Source: Croceibacterium ferulae (GTDB lineage: Bacteria; Pseudomonadota; Alphaproteobacteria; Sphingomonadales; Sphingomonadaceae). From it: 64,000 nt of DNA. A program made the translations under genes and the position numbers. The notes beneath the pieces were generated by a model. It did not search any database and had not been told where the DNA came from. It was given only the letters and a program-made list of their open reading frames with translations. Location: assembly GCF_003660445.1 (NCBI RefSeq), contig NZ_QZVQ01000011.1, positions 1-64,000 on the forward strand, read 5' to 3'. This document shows, one piece after another, positions 43,148 through 49,936 of this stretch (positions within the stretch are counted from its first letter, which is position 1; every line of letters begins with the position of its first letter).

Positions 43148-45337
43148 TCAGAACCGCAGCAGCGGCAGCAGGGACGAACGGTCATCCGTCCACGTCTCCG
43201 CCGCCGGTGCCGGCAGCGGCCCCCACGCGCCGGGCCGGTCGCCGCGCATCCGGTCAAGCGCGGCCTCGTCCCGAGAGAGGGCGATCCAGATGGACGGGCT
43301 CAGCCCTGCGCCTTCCCCCGGATCGTCGCGCCGCACGCCGCGCCAGCCGCCCGCCCGCGCCTGCGCGGCGATCTCCGGCGAAAGGTCCAGGTATCGGTTG
43401 GAGATATGCACCAGCAGCAGGCCGTCATCCGCGACAGCGCGGCCATAGGTGGCGAAGGCCTCCTGCGTCAGCAGGTGCACGGGAATTGCGTCGGAGCTGA
43501 ATGCGTCGACCGCCAGCAGGTCCAGCCCGCCAGCCGGCTCCTCGACCAGGCTCAGCCGGGCATCGCCGATCACCACGCGGGCTTGCGGCGCGCAATCGCC
43601 CAGGAAGGTGAATACCCGCGCTTGTGAATAGTCCAGCACCTGCGGGTCGATCTCGAAGAAGGTCCAGCGCTGCCCGGCGCGCCGATAGCAGGCCAGTGTG
43701 CCCACCCCCAGCCCGACCACGCCGATCCGCGCCTCCGGCGCCGCGGCGCGCAGCGCCAGGCCGACACCGCTGTCCGGACCGTAATAGCCGGTAGGCGACA
43801 GGCGGCGGGCCGGATCCAGCCATTGCTCCCCATGCATGGTCGTGCCGTGGTTCAGCCGGCGCAGCCGGCCGTTCTCCACATCGGTGATGCTGTACACGCC
43901 GAAATAGCTGCGCGTGCGCGCTCCGTTGGCGCTGAGCGCCAGGGTCGAGACCCCGCCATGCCCCAGCAGCAGCAGCGCGAACACGGCGGCAAACGCGGCG
44001 CGGTGCCCCGTCACCGCCACGCCCAGCAGCACGATCGCGGTCACGAACAGGAAGATGTCCGCGCCATTGCCCGCCTCCACCGCCACGGCCAGCCTCCAGG
44101 CGAGCAGCGCCGCGACGATCACCAGCGCCGCCGCGATCAGGTGCCGTCGGCGCCCCGCCTGCCAGTACCGGCCCACGCGCGTCACCAGCGCCGCCTGCGG
44201 GATCAGCAGCGCGGCGGCGAGCAGCAGCAGGGGGTGCTCGTACACCCAGTCGAACAGGACGGGCGCCAGCAGCGCCGCGAAGATCCCGCCCAGCGCGCCG
44301 CCGGTCGCCAGCACGAGGTAGAACAGCGTGAGCTGCGTCGGCTCCGGCCGCAGCAGGTACAGCCGGCCGTGCAGCGCCACCGCCAGCACGAACAGCAGCG
44401 CCACCATGGCCAGCGCCACCGCCGGATTGGCCTGCCCCCCGCTGATCATCGCCAGCCCGCCGATCATCAGCAGCAGCACCGGGGCATAGCGGTTCAGGAT
44501 CGCCAGCCAGATGCTGTCGCCCGCGCTGAAGGCGACGGTGAAGGACAGCAGATAGGCCGCCAGCGGGATGACCCACAGCAGCGGCATGGCCATCAGATCG
44601 GTCGTCAGCAGCGTGGTGGTGGACAGCAGCAACCCCGATGGCACCGCCGCCAGTGCCAGCCACAGCAGCAGGGTGCGCGGCGGCACCGGAGCGACAATTG
44701 CGCGGGTCGATGGCTCGGCCAGGGCGGGCGCGTTCCAGCGGGAGGCGGCGGCAAGCGCCGCCAGCACCACCAGCAGCGCGTAACCACCCGCCCACAGCGC
44801 GGTCTGCCCGCTGACGGCATAGGCCCGCTCCAGCCAGAAGGGATAGGCGATCAGGCCGGCAAAGCTGCCCAGATTGGACACGGCATATAACCGGTATGGA
44901 TCGCGCCCTTCCGCCCCGGCGGCATACCAGCGCTGCATCAGGCTGGACTGCGCGGACAGCAGCAGGAACACCGGCCCTACCGTGGCAGCGAACAAGGCCG
45001 GCACCCACAACACTTCCCATCCGGGCACCGGCGCCGGCAGGTCGACCAGCTGCAGCGGCAGTGTCACCCCCGCCAGCACCAGCAGCGCCAGATGCACCAG
45101 CGCCTGCCGCCGCACGGGCCAGCGGGACAGCAGGTGGGCATAGAAATAACCCGCCAGCAGCAGCAGCTGGAACACCACCATGGCGCTGTTCCACACCCCT
45201 GGCGCCCCGCCCAGCAGCGGCAGCGCCATGCGCGCTACCATCGGCTGCACCAGGAACAGCAGAAGGCTGCCGGTGAAGACGGTCAGGACAAACAACGGGA
45301 GACGCGCCTTGGCGGCGGACAGGCTGGCTTCGGACAC
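43148..45337 (-). CDS. Fused membrane / spermidine synthase-like protein
   Basis: A 729-residue protein with a GTG start at 45337. The first ~460 residues form about twelve hydrophobic helices (LPLFVLTVFTGSLLLFLVQP, SAMVVFQLLLLAGYFYAHLL, and so on). The C-terminal ~230 residues are a spermidine-synthase-like Rossmann fold: RIGVVGLGVGTLACY, WTFFEIDPQVLDYSQ, RVVIGDARLSL and LDLLAVDAFSSDAIPVHLLT, with YYGPDSGVGLAL before it. Such fusions are widespread and their substrate is unsettled; the active-site aspartates of true aminopropyltransferases cannot be fully matched, so I would not call it a polyamine enzyme. It lies 15 bases upstream of the GST gene on the same strand, probably one transcript. 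Confidence 0.85.
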   Translation of the reverse strand: MSEASLSAAKARLPLFVLTVFTGSLLLFLVQPMVARMALPLLGGAPGVWNSAMVVFQLLLLAGYFYAHLLSRWPVRRQALVHLALLVLAGVTLPLQLVDLPAPVPGWEVLWVPALFAATVGPVFLLLSAQSSLMQRWYAAGAEGRDPYRLYAVSNLGSFAGLIAYPFWLERAYAVSGQTALWAGGYALLVVLAALAAASRWNAPALAEPSTRAIVAPVPPRTLLLWLALAAVPSGLLLSTTTLLTTDLMAMPLLWVIPLAAYLLSFTVAFSAGDSIWLAILNRYAPVLLLMIGGLAMISGGQANPAVALAMVALLFVLAVALHGRLYLLRPEPTQLTLFYLVLATGGALGGIFAALLAPVLFDWVYEHPLLLLAAALLIPQAALVTRVGRYWQAGRRRHLIAAALVIVAALLAWRLAVAVEAGNGADIFLFVTAIVLLGVAVTGHRAAFAAVFALLLLGHGGVSTLALSANGARTRSYFGVYSITDVENGRLRRLNHGTTMHGEQWLDPARRLSPTGYYGPDSGVGLALRAAAPEARIGVVGLGVGTLACYRRAGQRWTFFEIDPQVLDYSQARVFTFLGDCAPQARVVIGDARLSLVEEPAGGLDLLAVDAFSSDAIPVHLLTQEAFATYGRAVADDGLLLVHISNRYLDLSPEIAAQARAGGWRGVRRDDPGEGAGLSPSIWIALSRDEAALDRMRGDRPGAWGPLPAPAAETWTDDRSSLLPLLRF

Positions 45338-45823
45338 GCCCCTGCCTGCCGCGCATGGCCGGCGGTCGCAAGCGCGGAATGCATCAGGGGTGAAGCGGGA
45401 GGACCGGAGAGGCGCGAATTGCCGGGCTGGCAATGACTGCGTTACAGACGGGCGGATAACTCACTCCTGTCACCCCGGACTTGATCCGGGGTCCCGCTGT
45501 TTGACGCTGCGCCGCAAGGTGAAGCGGGGTCCCGGATCAAGTCTGGGGCGAGATGGCGGGAAAGGGTGGGGAGCGGAACAGCGGCTTAGCGGCGCCGGGT
45601 GGTAGAAAGGGTCGTCCGTTGGCCGAGCTGGTTCATGCACATCCCGAACAGAACTGCCGCGCTCAAATTCAACGAGCACGGGGCGCAGCATTATCGCAGC
45701 GCCGTTTTTTCAGGATTTGAGCAGGTTGCATGACTTGCGCACCAGTTCCGTGCGCCTCATGTCCGCTTTGCCGCCGGTGGCAAGGCCGTTGCCCCTGGCC
45801 TCCAGCCGCGCCATCAAGCTTCG
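45338..45823. other. 486-base gap with a hairpin repeat and no gene
   Basis: No credible coding sequence on either strand. Its only recognisable content is the large inverted repeat at 45473-45548. Open frames through the repeat give arginine/glycine/proline-rich peptides of the kind repeat elements produce. The right end should hold the promoter of the TPR gene. Confidence 0.6.
45473..45548. repeat. REP-like palindromic element
   Basis: Two 26-base arms, 45473-45498 and 45523-45548, are complementary at 24 of 26 positions around a 24-base loop. Each arm contains its own small palindrome (CCCGGACTTGATCCGGG-like). Elements with this core are scattered between genes in many sphingomonads and rhizobia, as I recall. 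It may act as a terminator or RNA-stability hairpin for the divergent genes around it. Confidence 0.75.
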
Positions 45824-47035
45824 ATGTTCGACGATGTTCCGCCCCAGTTCTGGCTGCTGATCGCGATCGCAATCGTCGCGGTGGTTCCGATCCGCTACAT
45901 CGGCCGGCACATGGCCCATGACCCGCGCCGACGGGACATCACCCTTCCGGCCGAGGATCTGGAATGGCGCACACCGGCCCAGCTGACCCGCAGCGTGGCG
46001 CTTGTCGCCGTGCTCGCACTTGTGGCGATCTTCATCTTCACACCCCAGGCGGAACAGTTCGCACGTTCGCCCGCCTTTCTTCCTCTTTTCTTGGCTGTCT
46101 TTGGTGGATACGCCCTTCACACCGTCTGGCGCGGCATAGTGGACGGCCGCATCGAACCGATGAGCCGGGGCCGGTCGTGGGAGTTCTCTAGGGCGGAACA
46201 GCCGAAGCGCTTCTGGGCGTCCGTCGTCTGGAATGCACTCATCGGCTGTTTTTGCCTGTCCTTACCGATGTTCATGATGCTGGAGCGGGATCGCGACACC
46301 TGCTTCCGGGCGGACAGCGAGGCAGACGCACGCACCGCCCTGCCCGCCTGCGATGCCTGGGTGGCCGCTGCCGACGATGCGGAGGAACGGGCCGAGGCCC
46401 AGGCCGCGCGGGGGCAGGTTCATTACTGGCTGGGCAATGATGCGCTGGCGCTGGCCGACTATTCGGCCGCGATCCGCGCCGATCCGCAGGATTCCTATGC
46501 CCTCTACAATCGTGCGCTGGTGCATGAGCGGACCGGCGACATTGCGTCCGCGATGAAGGACTACAACCAGTCGCTGATGATCCGCCCGGACGATGCCGAT
46601 GGCTATGGCAATCGCGGTCGGATCCTGCTCGACATGGGCGAGCTCGATGCGGCGATCATCGATTTCACCCGAGCGCTCCGCTTGGACGAAGCGAATATCG
46701 ACGCGCTCGGCAATCGTGGCATCGCCCATGCCTGGAAGAACGACCGCATCGCCGCGCTGGTCGACCGCGACCGGGTCGCCGCGCTCGATCCCGGCAATTT
46801 CGCACTGAGCCGCATCGATACCATCCTGGCGCTCGCTGCCGGGGATCTGCCCACGGCCGCCGCACAGCTGACAGCCCGGCTGCAGGCCGCCCCGGATGAC
46901 GAATGGGCGCTCTGGCAACGGGGCCACGTCTACTGGAAGATGGGCCAGCACGATCTGGCTCGAGACGATGACGACCGGCTTAGCCGGTTGAGGGAGTTGA
47001 ACGGGAAAGAGGTGAATGCGCAGGAGGTGCGGTGA
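45824..47035 (+). CDS. Membrane-anchored TPR-repeat protein
   Basis: A 403-residue protein with three hydrophobic segments in the first ~160 residues (FWLLIAIAIVAVVPIRYI; LVAVLALVAIFIFT; WNALIGCFCLSLPMFMML), then about five tetratricopeptide repeats. The repeats are clear, e.g. ALADYSAAIRADPQDSYALY and AIIDFTRALRLDEANIDALG. It is probably a scaffold that presents the TPR array on one face of the inner membrane. Partners are unknown. It is convergent with the RES toxin gene, separated by 7 bases. Confidence 0.82.
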   Translation: MFDDVPPQFWLLIAIAIVAVVPIRYIGRHMAHDPRRRDITLPAEDLEWRTPAQLTRSVALVAVLALVAIFIFTPQAEQFARSPAFLPLFLAVFGGYALHTVWRGIVDGRIEPMSRGRSWEFSRAEQPKRFWASVVWNALIGCFCLSLPMFMMLERDRDTCFRADSEADARTALPACDAWVAAADDAEERAEAQAARGQVHYWLGNDALALADYSAAIRADPQDSYALYNRALVHERTGDIASAMKDYNQSLMIRPDDADGYGNRGRILLDMGELDAAIIDFTRALRLDEANIDALGNRGIAHAWKNDRIAALVDRDRVAALDPGNFALSRIDTILALAAGDLPTAAAQLTARLQAAPDDEWALWQRGHVYWKMGQHDLARDDDDRLSRLRELNGKEVNAQEVR

Positions 47036-47042
47036 AACCGCC

Positions 47043-47525
47043 CTACCCCAGCCGCCCCTCATCATCCACCAGCGTCACCTGCCCGTCCCACGCCCACAGC
47101 ACCAGGTTGCGCGCATCGGCCGGCGCGCCGCGGGCGTAGCTGGGCACGACCAGCCCGGCGAAGCCTGCCGCGATCAGCCGCTCCGCCAGATCCTGCGTCG
47201 GCACCGCGCGCCCCCCCAGCGTCGCATCCTGCCACGCCGGGTTGGCCAGCAGTTCCGGCGTGGCGCCATGCTCGGCCAGCACGGCGGTGTCGGTTCCGTC
47301 CACCAGCGGCCCGACATCGGCCCGCAGGCACACCAGCGTGGTCGGCTGCAGCAGCCCCACCCGGTTCGCTTCCCGGATCGCCGTATCCGGCGCCAGCGAG
47401 GTATACAGCGCTGCGCGCCCGATCCGGTTGAACCGCCCACCGAACCGCGCCGCGCCCTCCCCCGACAGCGGCGTGCGCGCCCAGACCGGGTTCAGCGCGC
47501 GATACAGCAGCCCTTCGTAATGCAC
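47043..47525 (-). CDS. RES-domain toxin (NAD+ phosphorylase type)
   Basis: Toxin of the RES/MbcT family, 160 residues, expected to destroy NAD+ when free. The three name-giving residues sit in YRALNPVWA with GGRFNRIGRAALYTS (Arg), DTAIREAN (Glu) and LVVPSYARG (Ser). It follows its antitoxin by 11 bases on the same strand, the standard order of Xre-RES modules. No truncation is seen. Confidence 0.88.
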   Translation of the reverse strand: MHYEGLLYRALNPVWARTPLSGEGAARFGGRFNRIGRAALYTSLAPDTAIREANRVGLLQPTTLVCLRADVGPLVDGTDTAVLAEHGATPELLANPAWQDATLGGRAVPTQDLAERLIAAGFAGLVVPSYARGAPADARNLVLWAWDGQVTLVDDEGRLG

Positions 47526-47536
47526 TGCCTCAGGCT

Positions 47537-47887
47537 TCAGGCGTAGACGCCGGCATCCACCGCATCGACATAGCGTAGCACATCATCCGCCCGGTTCTCG
47601 TGCACGAGCTGCATCGCGGTGCGGTTGTCGAAGCCGGACAACGGCTCCGACCGGTACCAGGCATAGGCCAGCAGCGGCGATCCGAAGCGGGTCTCCACCT
47701 TGTTCAGGATCTCCACCATCTGCCGCAACCGCCGCTGCGTGCGGTCGGACGCGATCCGCTCCTTGCGCTGCACGGCATCCTTGCCGAGGCCAAGCGAGCG
47801 CGCCAGCTCGTCACTGGTGGTGCGCAGCACGGCGGCGATCTTGCGCGGGGCGAACTGGCCATGGTCGGTATAGGCGGCGAGAGCCAT
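47537..47887 (-). CDS. Xre/MbcA/ParS-type antitoxin of the RES toxin
   Basis: Antitoxin of 116 residues from the ATG at 47887. The N-terminal half (ALAAYTDHGQFAPRKIAAVL, SDELARSLGLGKDAVQRKER) is an Xre-like helix-turn-helix region; the C-terminal half (RLRQMVEILNKVETRFGSPL, WYRSEPLSGFDNRTAMQLVH) is the DUF2384 toxin-binding domain. It should inhibit the RES enzyme and repress the pair at the palindrome upstream. A longer in-frame start at 47971 was rejected because it would cross that palindrome. Confidence 0.88.
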   Translation of the reverse strand: MALAAYTDHGQFAPRKIAAVLRTTSDELARSLGLGKDAVQRKERIASDRTQRRLRQMVEILNKVETRFGSPLLAYAWYRSEPLSGFDNRTAMQLVHENRADDVLRYVDAVDAGVYA

Positions 47888-47921
47888 GCGATGTGTCCCA
47901 AGGTTTCTGACGCAGATATAT

Positions 47922-47933
47922 GCCAGATCTGGC
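47922..47933. promoter_or_regulatory. Palindrome upstream of the RES/Xre module
   Basis: GCCAGATCTGGC is a perfect 12-base palindrome 35 bases before the antitoxin start, extended on the outside by TGCC...GGCA. This is the usual place for an autoregulatory operator of a toxin-antitoxin pair. Confidence 0.55.
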
Positions 47934-48026
47934 GGCAGGCAAGCCGGATTGCGCCTGCGCCCTGCAATCACGCCTGGTCAGGTCGCCGCGCCGCGAACCG
48001 GAATGCCCCGCATCCGCTCCATCAGC

Positions 48027-48480
48027 ATGACGACCTTCTTCACCGCGGATACCCATTCCGGCGATCACCGCACGATCAACATCTCGCGCCGCCCCTTCCC
48101 CGAAATCGCCAACTTGGATGCCCACCTGATCGGGCGCTCGAACGCCACTGTCGCCGGGTGACACCGTCTGGCACCTGGGCGATGTCGCCCGCCGCGCTGC
48201 CGACGTGCCCGCCTTGCTGGCCCGGTTGCACGACACCAAGCACCTGCTGCGCGGTAATAACGACCCCGACGCTACGCTCGGCGCCGCAGGCTGGGCCAGC
48301 ACCGCCGACTCTGCCGAGATCGAGGGGAAGGCCACGCCCTGATCCTGTGCCATTATCCGTTCCGCAGCTGGAACGCGCAGCACAGGCGCGCGCTCAAACT
48401 GCTTGGTCACAGCTACGGCCGGCTGAAGGCGATGCCGCGCCAGTTCGATGCCGGCGTGGACGTGCCCTCTGGTCCGGCTA
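48027..48480 (+). pseudogene. Metallophosphoesterase, decayed
   Basis: Remnant of a small calcineurin-like phosphoesterase. Recognisable pieces appear in order in changing frames: MTTFFTADTHSGDHRTINIS from 48027, then GDTVWHLGDVARRAADVPAL and HLLRGNNDPDATLG one frame over from about 48157, then ALILCHYPFRSWN and LGHSYGRLKAMPRQFDAGVD back in the first frame from about 48330. Two frameshifts (near 48156 and 48325) are therefore needed. The metal motif normally GHSHG reads GHSYG, losing a ligand, so decay is real rather than a base-calling artefact. It lies just right of the RES/Xre module. Confidence 0.8.
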
Positions 48481-48489
48481 CCCGACGAA

Positions 48490-48709
48490 AAATGCCAGCC
48501 CTGAAGCGACAGCGGCACCTCCCGAAGTGCGCGAGGCAATTTTCGCCAGCGACTATCACGAGGCGGATCGACGGGCGCTGAAGCTGCAGGGCCCTTGCAG
48601 CCAAAGCTATGCTCCGTTGGGCGACCTCATTGTGAAGATGCACCATCCGGAACAGGCGAGGGAATACCGGCGTGAACAACAAGCAAATCATAAAGAGAGA
48701 CAATGCTGA
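48490..48709 (+). pseudogene. Fragment of a GH95-type glycoside hydrolase
   Basis: About 60 codons with the character of the N-terminal beta-domain of family 95 (alpha-L-fucosidase or alpha-L-galactosidase): EVREAIFASDYHEADRRALK, LQGPCSQSYAPLGDLIVKM and YRREQ match the family pattern ...GP..Q.Y.PLGDL...YRREL. No catalytic region follows; a stop comes at 48709. It has no start of its own and begins at the edge of the decayed phosphoesterase. It suggests that xylan locus B once had a GH95 gene here. Confidence 0.6.
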
Positions 48710-48897
48710 AGATCACCTTGGCCGCCACGGTATCCTTGCTGGCGCTGGGCATCCTGACAGTGGTGCCGCGGACCACGCCGGTATCGATCGACAACAGCTC
48801 CAGCGAATGGCTGCCGAGCGCGAACCTCCCCTACGATCTGACGGACGACCTGCCGGCCGACGCCATCCTGATGCAGGCTGGCCGGACGGGGATTTAA
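48703..48897 (+). CDS. Possible small exported protein, 64 residues
   Basis: ORF starting MLKITLAATVSLLALGILTV, a good signal peptide or membrane anchor, followed by a short acidic stretch (SSEWLPSANLPYDLTDDLPA). It has an AGAGA sequence before the ATG. It is too short for any enzyme and may itself be the start of a gene whose body was lost, since it lies in a scar between two remnants and the ROK kinase. No family recognised. Confidence 0.35.
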   Translation: MLKITLAATVSLLALGILTVVPRTTPVSIDNSSSEWLPSANLPYDLTDDLPADAILMQAGRTGI

Positions 48898-48975
48898 AAA
48901 CAATCATTTTGCTTTCCTGAACCGGCTGGGTATGCTGCCTTGACCGCGCTGCCATGTGCGGGAGGGAGAGGAAGT

Positions 48976-49926
48976 GTGCACCAGCCGTCCAGGCACCTCG
49001 GCGTGTCGGCACTCGGCATTGACTTCGGTGGTACGAAGATCGAGGCCAATCTGCTCGACCCGGGCGGCGATGTGCTCTGGCGACAGCGGGTGCCAAATCC
49101 CGGCAGCTATGACGCGGCGATCCAGGCCATCGCCGATCTGGTCGCGCAGGCCGATGGAGAGGCTGGTGCGCGCTGCACCGTGGGCATCGGTGCCCCCGGC
49201 TCCCCATCGCCACTGACGGGCATCATGCGCAATGCGAATTCGGTGTACCTGAATGGACGCGCCTTCGCCGCCGACCTGGAAAGCGTGCTGGGTCGGTCCA
49301 TCCGGCTGGCCAACGATGCCGATTGCCTCGCCGTGTCGGAGGCGACGGATGGCGCGGCCGCCGGCGCGCGGTCGGTCTTCGCCATGGTGATCGGCACGGG
49401 CGTGGGCGGTGGGCTGGTGCTGGAGGGTGCCGGCATTGCCGGCGCGCATGGCATCGCCGGTGAAATCGGCCATGTCCCGCTGCCCGGTGCCGGCACGCTG
49501 GCGGAGGAAAGCGATCCGCCGCCATGCTGGTGCGGCCTTGCCGGCTGCTGCGAGACCTGGGTGTCGGGTACCGGCTTTGCCCGAGCCTTCGCCGCGCGCG
49601 CCGGCCGATCGCTGGCCGCGCCTGCCATCATCGCCGCCGCGCGTGCCGGCGATGCGGAAGCCGCGGCGGAGCTCCACGCCTACACCGACCGGTTGGGTCG
49701 GGTGCTGGCGATGGTCGCCAACCTGTTCGACCCGGAGGTGATCGTGCTGGGCGGGGGCATGTCCAACGTCAGCGAACTGTACCCCGCGCTACCCGTGATC
49801 GTGCGCCACCACACGTTTTCGGACCTGTGGGACGGGCGCATCGTGCCGGCCCGCTGGGGCGATGCCTCCGGCGTGCGTGGCGCGGCGCGGCTGTGGGCCG
49901 CCGGGGCGGCAGCCGCGCACGCCTGA
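48976..49926 (+). CDS. ROK-family sugar kinase
   Basis: Sugar kinase or kinase-like protein of the ROK family, 316 residues from a GTG at 48976 (preceded by GGGAGGGAGAGGAA). The phosphate-binding DxGGTK motif is in LGIDFGGTKIEANL; the zinc-binding motif CxCGxxGCxE is in PCWCGLAGCCETWVSG, and GTGVGGGLVLEG is a further family signature. There is no N-terminal helix-turn-helix, so it is an enzyme rather than a NagC/XylR-type regulator. Substrate could be fructose, mannose, glucose or N-acetylglucosamine. It is convergent with the GH115 gene (10-base gap) and likely phosphorylates a sugar freed by locus B. Confidence 0.88.
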   Translation: MHQPSRHLGVSALGIDFGGTKIEANLLDPGGDVLWRQRVPNPGSYDAAIQAIADLVAQADGEAGARCTVGIGAPGSPSPLTGIMRNANSVYLNGRAFAADLESVLGRSIRLANDADCLAVSEATDGAAAGARSVFAMVIGTGVGGGLVLEGAGIAGAHGIAGEIGHVPLPGAGTLAEESDPPPCWCGLAGCCETWVSGTGFARAFAARAGRSLAAPAIIAAARAGDAEAAAELHAYTDRLGRVLAMVANLFDPEVIVLGGGMSNVSELYPALPVIVRHHTFSDLWDGRIVPARWGDASGVRGAARLWAAGAAAAHA

Positions 49927-49936
49927 TCCTGCGCGC

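Noticed and set aside
45180-45605. ORF through the palindromic repeat
   Set aside because: Arginine/glycine/proline-rich peptide typical of frames through REP elements; no start signal.
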